Assembly: GCF_014397005.1 (NCBI RefSeq)
Contig: NZ_JACGWS010000002.1
Location: 62,001 to 126,000 of the forward strand
Length of the DNA: 64,000 bases
Origin: Kordia aestuariivivens
GTDB taxonomy: Bacteria > Bacteroidota > Bacteroidia > Flavobacteriales > Flavobacteriaceae
Reading direction: 5' to 3'
A program made the translations under genes and the position numbers. The stretch's first letter is position 1, and each line of letters begins with the position of its first letter. Under the pieces are notes generated by a model. That model worked only from the letters and a program-made list of their open reading frames with translations, did no database searches and was not told the DNA's origin. This document shows positions 31,659-40,617 of the stretch, piece after piece.

Positions 31659-32882
31659 TTATTTTATTAATTCGATATCAAAAATGACATCAGCATTAGG
31701 TGGAATCATACCACCTGCGCCTCTTTCTCCCCATGCTAAATGAGAAGGAATAAACAAACGGACTTTGTCACCAACTCTCATGTTTAAAAGTCCTTCTTTA
31801 AAACCTGCTATTAAATCAGTATCATTACTATAGTCAGTAACCATAGGTTTATCGTAACCATTTCCTTTTAGTTTGCGTTCATTTATTTGGCCAAATTCTT
31901 CTGATAGTTTAAATGAAGTAGCATCAAGCAAAGTTCCATTTTCAAGATATCCAGCATATTCAACACTTACTTTCTCTCCGATATTTGGCTTTTTTCCATC
32001 ACCTTTTTTTATGTATAATATACCTAAGCCTGAAGGTAGTTTAGTCGCTTTACCCTTTTGACCTTTAATTTCTTGGATGAATTTTTTAGTTGCCTTTTCT
32101 TTATTAGCTAAAAGTTCTTGAGCTCTTGCTTTAGCCTTTTCCATGGCCTTAACTTTTTCAGCATACTGATTAGAGAATACTTTTACTTCATCAAATGCTT
32201 TTGCTTCACTACCAACACGGATAATTTTCACTGAAATCATTTTAACGTCCTCAAGCGGTCTGTTTTTTGTGTTTGGATCTGTTGAAACTGTCACATTTGC
32301 AATAGCATCTACTGTTTCCATTTTTGCAACGTCAATTGCTTTTTGCAATGCTATAGTATCTGATATTTCAGCACGTAACTCTTTTTCTTTTACAGGATCA
32401 ATCACAACGTTTCCAAAAACGACATATCTTCCATTTAAAGAAGGATACGGAACATGTGTAATGTAAAATTGACTTCCATTTGTATTTGGACCTGAATTTG
32501 CCATTGCCAACGTTCCGGCTTGGTCGTGATTTAATGTTGGAATAAGTTCACTGTCAAACTTATAACCAGGATTGCCCATTCCAGTTCCTAATGGATCTCC
32601 AGTTTGAATCATAAAGTTTTTCATGACTCTGTGGAAAATAAGACCATCATAAAATGGTTTTCCTTTTAAGCTATCTACCAATTGTGGATGCGTTCCTTTT
32701 GCCAAACCAATGAAGTTTGCCGAAGTAACAGGTGTTTCCTTATAATTTAATTCTACTAAAATTGGACCTTTGCTAGTTTGTATATCTGCATAAATTCCGT
32801 CAGCTAATCCAACATATTCGCTGCTTTTGCAGGCAGTAAATCCTAAAGCAATGATTGCCATTAGTAATGTGATTTTTTTCAT
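31659..32882 (-). CDS. Lipoprotein peptidyl-prolyl isomerase, cyclophilin-FKBP fusion
   Basis: 407 residues from ATG at 32882 (an ATG four codons earlier is possible). Signal MKKITLLMAIIALGFTAC with lipobox FTAC. Cyclophilin domain about 30-190 with LIFHRVMKNFMIQTGDP, MANSGPNTNGSQFYIT and NGRYVVFGNV; a coiled linker rich in Lys, Ala and Glu (about 235-275); then an FKBP domain with VSVEYAGYLENGTLLDAT, LLNMRVGDKVRLFIPSHLAWGERGAGG and a final VIFDIEL. Both are prolyl isomerase folds for protein folding in the periplasm. It adjoins gldI, the same kind of enzyme, 14 bases apart. Confidence 0.93.
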   Translation of the reverse strand: MKKITLLMAIIALGFTACKSSEYVGLADGIYADIQTSKGPILVELNYKETPVTSANFIGLAKGTHPQLVDSLKGKPFYDGLIFHRVMKNFMIQTGDPLGTGMGNPGYKFDSELIPTLNHDQAGTLAMANSGPNTNGSQFYITHVPYPSLNGRYVVFGNVVIDPVKEKELRAEISDTIALQKAIDVAKMETVDAIANVTVSTDPNTKNRPLEDVKMISVKIIRVGSEAKAFDEVKVFSNQYAEKVKAMEKAKARAQELLANKEKATKKFIQEIKGQKGKATKLPSGLGILYIKKGDGKKPNIGEKVSVEYAGYLENGTLLDATSFKLSEEFGQINERKLKGNGYDKPMVTDYSNDTDLIAGFKEGLLNMRVGDKVRLFIPSHLAWGERGAGGMIPPNADVIFDIELIK

Positions 32883-32896
32883 GAGTACGTTCATTT

Positions 32897-33460
32897 TTAA
32901 TTTTCTGTTTCTAGGTTTTTGTTGTCTTTTTTAATATTAAGTAGGGTTATTGTTGATTGAATCGGAACGTTGGTTCCAATTTTTTTGTTATCTCCATGAT
33001 ATCCATACGCAATGTGTGAAGGAAAAAGGAAAGTTACTGTTTCTCCTTTTTTCATCAATTGTAAGCCATAACGCAGTCCAGGAATGGTTTGTTGTTTGTC
33101 TACGACATATTCTTGAATACCAATTTCTTCATTAGAATAAATAGTAGCGCCCGCAATTCTTGAAGCATTGAACGCATAAACTAAAGTATCTCCTTTTTTG
33201 GGAAGATACGTTTCTAGGGTAGTTTTTTCATTGTAGAAATACCAAAAACCATTTGGAGACGCTAAATAAGTGTTTACCGTATCTAGATCCATGTATTTTT
33301 GAATAGCAGCTTCTTCTTTGGCAATCAAGGCTTTGTTTCGTTTTACGGATTCCTTTAAAAAAGTACCAGAACGAATACTCACAGGTTTCCGCGCTTCTTT
33401 TTGAGCACATGAAACCACAGCGATGAAAACAATACCAATAAGGATGACTTTTTTAAACAT
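32897..33460 (-). CDS. gldI: Gliding motility lipoprotein GldI, FKBP-type
   Basis: 187 residues. Signal MFKKVILIGIVFIAVVSC with lipobox VVSC. The FKBP domain covers the last 120 residues (LPKKGDTLVYAFNASRIAGATIY; GLRYGLQLMKKGETVTFLFPSHIAYGYHG; IQSTITLLNI). GldI in Flavobacterium johnsoniae is needed for gliding and type IX secretion, where it probably helps fold other Gld lipoproteins. The F. johnsoniae neighbours (DHH phosphoesterase and another prolyl isomerase) are present here, supporting the call. Confidence 0.9.
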   Translation of the reverse strand: MFKKVILIGIVFIAVVSCAQKEARKPVSIRSGTFLKESVKRNKALIAKEEAAIQKYMDLDTVNTYLASPNGFWYFYNEKTTLETYLPKKGDTLVYAFNASRIAGATIYSNEEIGIQEYVVDKQQTIPGLRYGLQLMKKGETVTFLFPSHIAYGYHGDNKKIGTNVPIQSTITLLNIKKDNKNLETEN

Positions 33461-33464
33461 ATTT

Positions 33465-34478
33465 TTAGTTTAATGCTGATTTGTATTGGCTTAAAAGTTT
33501 AGTGAATTTTGCAATTGTATCTTCCATTGAATCATCACTTCTTCCGCCAGCTGCATTTGTATGCCCGCCACCATTAAAGTGTGCACGCGCAAATTCATTT
33601 ACTGAAAAATCACCTTTAGATCGTAGTGACATTTTTACATACGGTTCTTGTAGGTTTTCTATAAAAATTGCAGCAAATTTAATACCTTTTAATGATAATC
33701 CATAATTTACTAAGCCTTCGGTGTCACCTTTCTTAAAATCGTAGCGTTGTAACTCTTCTTTACTTATTGTGATATATACCGTATTGTATTCTTCTAAAAC
33801 GACTAAATTTTTCAATGCACAGCCCATTAATTGTAATCGACTTAAGCTATTGGTGTCATAAATAGCATTGTGAATGGCAGCATTTTCAGCACCTTTATCA
33901 ATTAGGTTTGCAATAATTCGGTGTGTAGTACTTGTCGTAGCTTTGAATCGGAATGATCCTGTATCTGTCATGATTCCGGTGTACATACACGAAGCCATTT
34001 CAGCAGTGATACTATCCTCATCGCCTAAAAAAGCAATAAAATTATACACCATTTCACAGGTAGAACTCATGCTTGTATCAGAATACATGAATTTTGCATA
34101 GTCAGATGGTTGCTGATGATGATCAATCATAATAAAAGTAGCTTCGGAAGCTGCAACTGAGTGCTCCATATCGCCAATTCTACTCAAATCATTAAAATCT
34201 AACGTAAAGATAACATTGGCGTTTTCCAACAAAGCTTCTGCTTGTTCACGTTGACTGTCAAACTTTACAATTTCACTTTCACCAGGCATCCATTTTAAAA
34301 AATTAGGATAATCATTTGGTGCAACAATTACAGCGTTATGTTCTTTGTTTTTTAAGTAGTGCCATAGTGCGAGCGTTGAACCAACAGCATCTCCATCAGG
34401 GTTTTTATGTGGAATAATAACAATATTCTTTAGTGTTTTTAACAACGTTTGTATGCCTTGTATTTCAGCTTCGTTCAT
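33465..34478 (-). CDS. DHH family phosphoesterase (NrnA-like nanoRNase/pAp phosphatase)
   Basis: 337 residues from ATG at 34478 (a TTG 30 bases up is possible). DHH domain: IIPHKNPDGDAVGSTLAL with DxD-type metal site, FTLDFNDLSRIG, and IMIDHHQQP (the DHH motif) near residue 115. DHHA1 domain at the end with FNGGGHTNAAGG. These are the two domains of NrnA, which degrades short RNAs and 3',5'-phosphoadenosine phosphate. It lies 4 bases upstream of gldI, in one transcription unit. Confidence 0.9.
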   Translation of the reverse strand: MNEAEIQGIQTLLKTLKNIVIIPHKNPDGDAVGSTLALWHYLKNKEHNAVIVAPNDYPNFLKWMPGESEIVKFDSQREQAEALLENANVIFTLDFNDLSRIGDMEHSVAASEATFIMIDHHQQPSDYAKFMYSDTSMSSTCEMVYNFIAFLGDEDSITAEMASCMYTGIMTDTGSFRFKATTSTTHRIIANLIDKGAENAAIHNAIYDTNSLSRLQLMGCALKNLVVLEEYNTVYITISKEELQRYDFKKGDTEGLVNYGLSLKGIKFAAIFIENLQEPYVKMSLRSKGDFSVNEFARAHFNGGGHTNAAGGRSDDSMEDTIAKFTKLLSQYKSALN

Positions 34479-34573
34479 GCGTATGTATTCTGTAATTTGA
34501 CTCTTCAACGTATGAAAATAATGAAGATTTTAGCACTTCTTATTTCATAGCTGGCTAATATACTAAAATACAG

Positions 34574-34603
34574 TTGCAAATAAATTGTATTTGTGTACTT
34601 TTG
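34574..34603 (+). promoter_or_regulatory. Promoter of ndk, TTG-N19-TAnnTTTG
   Basis: TTG at 34574-34576, 19 bases, then TACTTTTG at 34596-34603: the best match in the window to the Bacteroidota consensus. The start codon is 60 bases downstream. Confidence 0.75.
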
Positions 34604-34663
34604 CACCGAAAATCAAGTATGATTTTTACAAAATAAGAACTATAATAATTTATACATACCGTA

Positions 34664-35083
34664 ATGGCTGGAAAAAGAACTTTTACCATGATCAAGCCTG
34701 ATGCTGTTGAAAACGGACACATCGGAGCAATTTTAGAAAAAATTACTGCCTCAGGATTCAACATTGTTGCATTGAAGTTAACGCAATTAAGTAAGCGTGA
34801 CGCAGAAGAATTTTACGCTGTACACAACGAAAGACCTTTCTTTGGTGAGTTAGTAGAATTCATGACAAGAGGACCAATTGTAGCTGCAATTTTAGAAAAA
34901 GAAAATGCAGTTAGTGACTTTAGAACCTTAATTGGTGCTACAAATCCTTCAGAAGCAGCAGAAGGAACAATCAGAAATTTATATGCAACTTCTATCGGAG
35001 AAAATGCAGTTCACGGTTCTGATAGCGATGAAAACGCAGCTATTGAAGGTGCTTTTCACTTTTCAGGAAGAGAGATTTTCTAA
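34664..35083 (+). CDS. ndk: Nucleoside diphosphate kinase
   Basis: 139 residues, normal length. [17 protein letters not shown] near the start binds the nucleotide, and [12 protein letters not shown] holds the phosphorylated H117; R88 and the PxxA-type [13 protein letters not shown] are also present. Balances NTP and dNTP pools by phosphate transfer. A single-gene unit with its own promoter and terminator, divergent from the nrnA-gldI operon. Confidence 0.97.
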   Translation: MAGKRTFTMIKPDAVENGHIGAILEKITASGFNIVALKLTQLSKRDAEEFYAVHNERPFFGELVEFMTRGPIVAAILEKENAVSDFRTLIGATNPSEAAEGTIRNLYATSIGENAVHGSDSDENAAIEGAFHFSGREIF

Positions 35084-35113
35084 GTAAAAAAACAAAAAAT
35101 ATTTTATAAAGAG

Positions 35114-35143
35114 AAGCTTCAATCGTTTGGTTGAGGCTTTTTT
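35114..35143 (+). terminator. Terminator of ndk
   Basis: AAGCTTCAA and TTGAGGCTT pair (one G-T) and are followed by a T-run, 31 bases past the stop. Confidence 0.8.
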
Positions 35144-35352
35144 GTTTTAGACTTTTTTTAGACACGCTGGCGCTTTTGGATTATTAGCATACGTTTTACG
35201 CTTAGTTAATACAATTAATGTTAGTATGCATCTAATGAAAATAATTGTTAGACAAAATATTAATATTTATAATATTATAAGACCAGATTTATTTTATCAA
35301 ATGTTTACCTGAATAACTGCATTGGAAACATAAAGTGAGGTAAAAATGGATT
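35144..35352. other. Intergenic DNA, nothing recognised
   Basis: AT-rich, between convergent ndk and the S8 protease gene (with the two terminators the gap is 376 bases). No open frame or repeat beyond short palindromic AT tracts was seen. Confidence 0.6.
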
Positions 35353-35392
35353 AAAAAAATCTCAGATAAGATAGTTGTCTTATCTGAGATTT
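35353..35392 (-). terminator. Terminator of the S8 protease gene
   Basis: AAATCTCAGATAAGA pairs perfectly with its complement around a 6-base loop; a seven-base T-run follows on the minus strand. Confidence 0.9.
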
Positions 35393-35459
35393 CATCCATT
35401 CAAAACTGTAATGTTTTTTTAGGAGGTATCAAGCGAAAGAATAAAATTTAATAAGCTTA

Positions 35460-36728
35460 TTATCTTTTAGCATTCGGGGCACTAAACCCATTTTTAGATG
35501 TATTTCCGTTTGTACCAACTGAATTGTTTCCTCGAACTACGAGTATTCCAGCTACATGTGGAGACGCCATAGAAGTTCCTGAAATTCTGTTGTATCCACC
35601 GTTTAACCAAGTTGACCATACATCTGTACCTGGAGCCCATCTATCTACAGAAGCACCATAACATGAGCTACCGCTTGGAGTGATATTACGTCTAAGATTA
35701 CCAACCATCCAAGTACGGCTAGTTTGCAAACGTTGTGGAGAATAGAATAAAGTATTGTCATTACTATTACCAGCTGCTATAGCACCAGAAATTTTATTAC
35801 CTAATGTTGTAAACGCATTGTCTATGGCAGTGCTAGTTTGTCGATTCTCGAAACCAACAGAATAATTATATACGTCTCCTGCTAAAGAGGTGTTATATGT
35901 ATAATCAACTCCAGCAAGAATACCGTCAAGAGAACCACTTCCATCATCTCCAAGAATTTTAACAGCTACTAATGTTGATCCGTACGCAACACCTATAACA
36001 CCAGAACCATTAGCTTTAGCTCCAATTGTTCCTGCGACATGTGTACCATGACCATCTCTGTCAATCCAATCTGTTTCATTCAAAGTAGAAAAATTTTTTG
36101 AATATTGACTGTTTATAGTTAGGTCTGGATGTGGAGCAATCCCTGTATCCATAACAAATACATATCTATCAGTATCTGTATTATCTCCTCTTCCAGTATA
36201 ATCAACGCCCCACGGTAAAAAATCTCCGCTTGGCAAGGTAGTATCTGATTTTCCGTTTATTCCATTATTTGATGGTAACTTTACTCCTTGAGGATTTTTT
36301 GGTTTTGGTAAATCACTGATAACTTTGCGATTAGGTTCGATAAAATCGATGCTTTCATCATCTAATAAGATTTTTACATCTTCACTTGATAGGTTTTTGG
36401 CATGAAAACCTTGAACTGCACCAGTGTAAACAAATCCTAAATTATCTTCACCTTTACCAATTAGCTTAAGAGTAGCTAATGATTTTGTTCTGTAGTAATT
36501 CTGAATTTTTATCAATTCAGGAGTTTTTCCTCTTTTTGTTGGAGAATAATTCATCTTACCTGAATTTGCACTTTTTTTGTATACGATGATATATTCATCT
36601 TGTATAACTTCCGTTTGGTCAGATCTTTTTTCTAAAAGATCATCATCGATTGTTGTAACACTATCCGTTGAACAGGATGTAATGAATACTAGTAATAATA
36701 CGTAAATTAATTTGAAATTCTTTTTCAT
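35460..36728 (-). CDS. Subtilisin-like S8 serine protease, lipoprotein with I9 propeptide
   Basis: 422 residues from ATG at 36728. Lipoprotein signal ending FITSC, an acidic linker, then an inhibitor I9 propeptide (EYIIVYKKSANSG... VQGFHAKNLSSEDVKILLDDESIDFIEPNRKV). Protease domain with Asp194 (FVMDTGIAPHPDLT), His227 (GHGTHVAGTIGA), oxyanion Asn321 (AAGNSND) and Ser386 (SGTSMASPHVAG). The triad is intact. It closes only about 35 residues after the serine and has no T9SS domain, so it is likely anchored through its lipid. PRNI-like single gene with its own terminator. Confidence 0.94.
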   Translation of the reverse strand: MKKNFKLIYVLLLVFITSCSTDSVTTIDDDLLEKRSDQTEVIQDEYIIVYKKSANSGKMNYSPTKRGKTPELIKIQNYYRTKSLATLKLIGKGEDNLGFVYTGAVQGFHAKNLSSEDVKILLDDESIDFIEPNRKVISDLPKPKNPQGVKLPSNNGINGKSDTTLPSGDFLPWGVDYTGRGDNTDTDRYVFVMDTGIAPHPDLTINSQYSKNFSTLNETDWIDRDGHGTHVAGTIGAKANGSGVIGVAYGSTLVAVKILGDDGSGSLDGILAGVDYTYNTSLAGDVYNYSVGFENRQTSTAIDNAFTTLGNKISGAIAAGNSNDNTLFYSPQRLQTSRTWMVGNLRRNITPSGSSCYGASVDRWAPGTDVWSTWLNGGYNRISGTSMASPHVAGILVVRGNNSVGTNGNTSKNGFSAPNAKR

Positions 36729-37093
36729 GGTATTTGGTTTATTGGTTAGGGACAATACTACAATATATTTTTTTTGGAAGGAAAAGGTTAAACTTACTTT
36801 TTTAAATGTTTTTACTTATTTTTTTTAAGGTTTTTGCTTATTTTTTAATGTGAAAAATAAACTAACTTTAGGGGAAAGTAGAGTTTGTGAAACTTAAATT
36901 ATAGCAATGCTATAACATTAAGAATTAGTTTTTTTCTGAAATGAGTCGACAGTAAAATGTAGATTTTTGAACAATAAGGAGACAAAAAAATGTGAGCTTT
37001 TGGATTTTTAGTATCGCTTCGCTTTTAGTAGATTCGTTTTTGTCTTAGCAGGAATAATAAATCTAAGAGCATAAGTGAGTCTAGAAAATAAAT
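36729..37093. other. Intergenic DNA upstream of the S8 protease gene
   Basis: 365 bases without a gene. Contains runs of T, a short palindrome TATAGC-AAT-GCTATA around 36899-36913 and a TTTTGG/AGTATCGCTTCGCTTTTAG stretch. The protease promoter should be here but no perfect -7 box was seen. Confidence 0.5.
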
Positions 37094-37390
37094 CTATCGT
37101 AAAATAATATGCTTAATCAAATCTTTGCCCAAACTTTCATTAAGTAATCGGATGATTTTTTCTTTTCCATAGCTCAATTCTTCTCGCAATACCGCAGAAG
37201 ATAGTGATACATGAAGCGTATCGTTTTTTAAAATAACATTTGTAGTATATGTATTTACACCATTTCCCATCAATTTTGCCCACGCATCACGCGCATCAAT
37301 TTTGTCCAAACCATCTTCTAATCGGTGTTCGGAAACAAAATCTTTCAGTACTTCGCTAATGGCTCTATGTTCAGTGTGTCTTTTTTTCAA
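37094..37390 (-). CDS. DUF721 domain protein (DciA-like)
   Basis: 98 residues from a TTG start, six bases after recF. The single domain spans nearly the whole protein: AISEVLKDFVSEHRLEDGLDKIDARDAWAKLMG then TTNVILKNDTLHVSLSSAVLREELSYGKEKIIRLLNE. DUF721/DciA proteins load replicative helicase in many bacteria that lack DnaC. The position behind recF is common in Bacteroidota. Confidence 0.87.
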   Translation of the reverse strand: MKKRHTEHRAISEVLKDFVSEHRLEDGLDKIDARDAWAKLMGNGVNTYTTNVILKNDTLHVSLSSAVLREELSYGKEKIIRLLNESLGKDLIKHIILR

Positions 37391-37396
37391 AATAAA

Positions 37397-38476
37397 TTAC
37401 AATTTAAAAATCTCGTACGATTGATGAATCTCTTTTACTATTGCTTCTGTTCTGTCTACATGCGTGTCGCTGATAAACAATTGTCCGAAATCATCATGAT
37501 TTACCAATGACATAATTTGTGCAACGCGTTCTTCATCCAATTTATCAAAAATATCATCCAATAATAGGATAGGAGTTATATTTGCTAATTGTTTAATAAT
37601 ATCAAACTGTGCTAACTTTAATGCAATTAGAAACGATTTTTGCTGTCCTTGACTCCCAAACTTCTTGATTGGATAGGTTTCTATCGCAAATAATAAATCA
37701 TCTTTGTGTGCGCCAACACTAGTATATTGCAAAACTTTGTCTCTAGCTAAGCTTTCTTCTAGCAAAGATCGAAAATCTTTTTCATGTAGCTGACTTTTGT
37801 AACTGATATTAACAATTTCTTTTTGATTGGAAATTGCGTTGTAACGCGAAATAAAAATTGGTACAAACGCTTCTACAAACTTTTTACGTTCTGCATAAAT
37901 TTTAGTGCCTAAATCGTGTAATTGATCGTTATATATACTAAGTGTGTCACCATCAAATGTACTATTCAGCGCAAAATACTTCAACAATGAATTTCGTTGC
38001 GAAAGCACTTTATTATAATTGATGAGGTTTTGTAAGTATTGTTTGTTCGATTGCGAAATAACACCGTCCATAAACTTTCGACGTGTATCGCTTCCTTCAA
38101 TAATTAAATCGCGATCTGCGGGTGAAATTATCACTAATGGAATAAATCCGATGTGTTCCGATAGCTTATCATACGGTTTTCCATTGCGTTTCACGATTTT
38201 CTTTTGTCCTTTCTTTAAAGAACAAATAATATTTTCGTCTCTTTCACCTTTTTCATACAAACCATCAACCACAAAGAAATCTTCTCCATGCTTAATATTT
38301 TGACTCGCAACAGGATTAAAATAGCTTTTTCCGAACGATAAATGGTAAATAGCGTCTAACACATTGGTTTTCCCAACGCCGTTATTCCCAACGAGGCAAT
38401 TTATTTTTGGATTGAAATCAAAAGAATTTGTGTCAAAATTCTTATAATTGATCAGAGATAACTTCTTTAGAAACAT
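37397..38476 (-). CDS. recF: DNA replication and repair protein RecF
   Basis: 359 residues from ATG at 38476 (the frame is open further but [14 protein letters not shown] is the family start). Walker A GNNGVGKT (30-37), signature region [15 protein letters not shown] and Walker [15 protein letters not shown] are intact. RecF loads RecA at gapped DNA with RecO and RecR. It forms a unit with the DUF721 gene. Confidence 0.95.
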   Translation of the reverse strand: MFLKKLSLINYKNFDTNSFDFNPKINCLVGNNGVGKTNVLDAIYHLSFGKSYFNPVASQNIKHGEDFFVVDGLYEKGERDENIICSLKKGQKKIVKRNGKPYDKLSEHIGFIPLVIISPADRDLIIEGSDTRRKFMDGVISQSNKQYLQNLINYNKVLSQRNSLLKYFALNSTFDGDTLSIYNDQLHDLGTKIYAERKKFVEAFVPIFISRYNAISNQKEIVNISYKSQLHEKDFRSLLEESLARDKVLQYTSVGAHKDDLLFAIETYPIKKFGSQGQQKSFLIALKLAQFDIIKQLANITPILLLDDIFDKLDEERVAQIMSLVNHDDFGQLFISDTHVDRTEAIVKEIHQSYEIFKL

Positions 38477-38559
38477 GAAAATAGTAGCGTCATTACAATA
38501 AAAATGCAAATTATTGAAAAATATCAAATAAATAAGCTTTTAGTTCTACTTAAAAATTT

Positions 38560-38567
38560 TATTTTTG
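38560..38567 (+). promoter_or_regulatory. -7 box upstream of the TPR gene
   Basis: TATTTTTG matches TAnnTTTG, 21 bases before the start of the gene at 38589. Confidence 0.55.
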
Positions 38568-38588
38568 CGCACATTAATAATACAATTT

Positions 38589-39401
38589 ATGGCAACTTAC
38601 AAGAAAAGAGGATATAAAGTAAAGACTAAAGAAGAGAAGGGGAAAGAAGTTTCTGCTGAAGATATTGATAGTACAACAGCAGAAGTCTTTAATACTTTAG
38701 ATGAAACTGCGTCCAAAACGGAAGAATGGGTAGCAGCTAACCAAAAATATATCTTTATCGGTATTGGTGCGATTGCTGTTGTGCTTTTAGGATACTTAGT
38801 GTATAGCAAAGTATTTTCAGCACCAAAAGAAGCAGAAGCTGCAAACGAAGTGTTTCAAGCAAATTCATACTTCAACCAAGCAATTAATGTCAATGTAAAC
38901 GATGAGGTATTGAACGGACTCGCAACAAGAGATTCTTTATTTACGTTAGCATTGAATGGTGGAGACGGAAAATTTGGTTATTTGAATATTATTTCTAACT
39001 ATTCAGGAACAAATGCTGCAAACTTAGCAAACTATAGTGCTGGAATTGCATATTTGAACTTAAACAAATATGAATTAGCAATCAAACATTTACAAGCGTT
39101 TGATTCGTCTGATATTATCATCGGAGCGAAAGCTAAAGGAGCTATTGGAGATGCATTTGCTCAATTAGGACAACAAGCTGAAGCATTAGAATACTACGAA
39201 AAAGCATTTAAGCACAGTAAAAATGATGCAACAACACCTATCTTTTTATTAAAAGCCGGAATGACAGCTTTAGATTTAGGAAATGGTAGTAAAGCATTAG
39301 AATATTTCAACAGAATTGAAAGTGAGTATACTAGCTTTAAGAGTACTGCTGATGGAAAAATGTTAGATGCATATATTGGAAAAGCTGAAGCTTTGAAATA
39401 A
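38589..39401 (+). CDS. Membrane-anchored TPR protein (YfgM-like)
   Basis: 270 residues from ATG at 38589. A basic cytosolic N-terminus (MATYKKRGYKVKTKEEKGK), a membrane helix (about 52-69, IFIGIGAIAVVLLGYLVY) and then five or so TPR-like helical pairs (LANYSAGIAYLNLNKYELAIKHL; IGDAFAQLGQQAEALEYYEKAF). This build resembles YfgM, a periplasmic chaperone linked to SecYEG; here that is inference. It lies just before ribH, 4 bases apart, an arrangement frequent in Flavobacteriia. Confidence 0.85.
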   Translation: MATYKKRGYKVKTKEEKGKEVSAEDIDSTTAEVFNTLDETASKTEEWVAANQKYIFIGIGAIAVVLLGYLVYSKVFSAPKEAEAANEVFQANSYFNQAINVNVNDEVLNGLATRDSLFTLALNGGDGKFGYLNIISNYSGTNAANLANYSAGIAYLNLNKYELAIKHLQAFDSSDIIIGAKAKGAIGDAFAQLGQQAEALEYYEKAFKHSKNDATTPIFLLKAGMTALDLGNGSKALEYFNRIESEYTSFKSTADGKMLDAYIGKAEALK

Positions 39402-39405
39402 AATT

Positions 39406-39891
39406 ATGGCAACAGTAAATAAAAATTTATCTATATACGATAAAGCTACAATCCCAAATGCGAAAGACTTTCGATTTGGGATTGTTGTTTCTGAGTGGAA
39501 CGAAAATATCACTGAAGGACTTTGTAAAGGCGCAATTGCTGCCTTAACAGAGAATGGCGTAACGGAAGCTAATATCATTCGCTGGGACGTTCCTGGAAGT
39601 TACGAATTGGTCTATGGAGCAAAACGTATGCTACAAACGCAAAATGTTGACGCTATTATTGCTATTGGAAGTGTAATACAAGGAGAAACGAAACATTTTG
39701 ATTTTGTTTGTAGCGCAACTGCACACGGAATTAAAGACTTAAATGTAAACCACAATACTCCTGTAATTTTTTGTGTGTTGACAGATAATACCTTGCAACA
39801 AGCAATTGATCGTTCAGGTGGAATTCACGGTAATAAAGGAGTTGAAGCGGCAGTAGCTGCGATTAAAATGGCCGCATTGCGAAAACTTTAA
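39406..39891 (+). CDS. ribH: 6,7-dimethyl-8-ribityllumazine synthase
   Basis: 161 residues. Catalyses the next-to-last step of riboflavin synthesis and forms icosahedral or pentameric shells. Seen: FGIVVSEWNENITEGLCKGAI near the N-terminus, WDVPGSYELVYGAKRM, AIGSVIQGETKHFDFVCSA with the catalytic His, and PVIFCVLTDNTLQQAIDRSGGIHGNKGVEAA. Co-transcribed with the TPR gene; strong terminator follows. Confidence 0.96.
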   Translation: MATVNKNLSIYDKATIPNAKDFRFGIVVSEWNENITEGLCKGAIAALTENGVTEANIIRWDVPGSYELVYGAKRMLQTQNVDAIIAIGSVIQGETKHFDFVCSATAHGIKDLNVNHNTPVIFCVLTDNTLQQAIDRSGGIHGNKGVEAAVAAIKMAALRKL

Positions 39892-39912
39892 TCACGATTC
39901 TTTATAAAATAT

Positions 39913-39947
39913 AAAAACCGTTTCGGAATATTTCTGAAACGGTTTTT
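39913..39947 (+). terminator. Terminator of ribH
   Basis: AAAAACCGTTTCGGAA and TTCTGAAACGGTTTTT form a long stem with one G-T pair, followed by a T-rich tail. Confidence 0.9.
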
Positions 39948-39961
39948 CTATTTTTATCTTT

Positions 39962-39986
39962 GTCACTCCTGCGAAGGCAGGAATCT
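39962..39986. repeat. Dispersed palindromic repeat, TCCTGCGAAGGCAGGA type
   Basis: TCCTGC-GAAG-GCAGGA is a perfect short hairpin; the surrounding GTCACTCCTG...GAATCT resembles the widely scattered CGTCATTCCCGCGAAGGCGGGAATCT-like repeat of many bacteria, with A/T changes. Between the ribH terminator and rsmD. Confidence 0.55.
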
Positions 39987-40050
39987 ATTGTGGTAAAAGT
40001 GAAGTTGTATGTGGATTCCACATCAAGTGCGAAACGGAATCACAATACAC

Positions 40051-40617
40051 TTATTCTTCTTCGTCAGTTGTTTCTGTTTCAGGAAGCTGAAAAAAGCTAA
40101 ATACGGAACCGCCATAACTTTTAGAGAAACTAAAGTTTGGAACATGTTCTAATTTAGTTTCTTTAGCGTGTTCTATAATTAAAAAACCATCTTCTAAAAG
40201 CAATGCTCTTTCAAAAACGATCGTTGCGATTCGTTCAAATTGTTCTTGTGTAAACGCATACGGAGGATCTGCAAATACGACATCCGATGTTAAGTGTGTA
40301 CGTTCTAAAAACTTATATACATCACTTTTAATCGCTGTAATATCGAGTTCTAAAGTTTCTGAGGTCTTTTTTATATAACTAACACAGCCATAATCGCCAT
40401 CAACGGCAGTAATGACTTCTGTACCGCGTGAAGCAAATTCATAACTGATATTTCCAGTTCCTGAAAATAAATCGAGTACGCTAATTTCGTGAAAGTAAAA
40501 ATGATTATTTAGAATATTAAAAAGCGATTCTTTTGCTAAATCGGTTGTTGGTCGAACAGGCAGCTTTTTAGGAGCTGTCAATCTTCTTCCTTTATGTTTT
40601 CCTGAAATAATTCGCAT
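40051..40617 (-). CDS. rsmD: RsmD-family 16S rRNA guanine-N2 methyltransferase
   Basis: 188 residues. Motifs: MRIISGKHKGRRLTAPK at the N-terminus, RPTTDLAKESLFNIL, SAM-binding VLDLFSGTGNISYEFASRG, and catalytic VFADPPYAF. Methylates G966 (E. coli numbering) of 16S rRNA. It abuts the DUF3822 gene with no gap, the normal Bacteroidota neighbour. Confidence 0.93.
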   Translation of the reverse strand: MRIISGKHKGRRLTAPKKLPVRPTTDLAKESLFNILNNHFYFHEISVLDLFSGTGNISYEFASRGTEVITAVDGDYGCVSYIKKTSETLELDITAIKSDVYKFLERTHLTSDVVFADPPYAFTQEQFERIATIVFERALLLEDGFLIIEHAKETKLEHVPNFSFSKSYGGSVFSFFQLPETETTDEEE

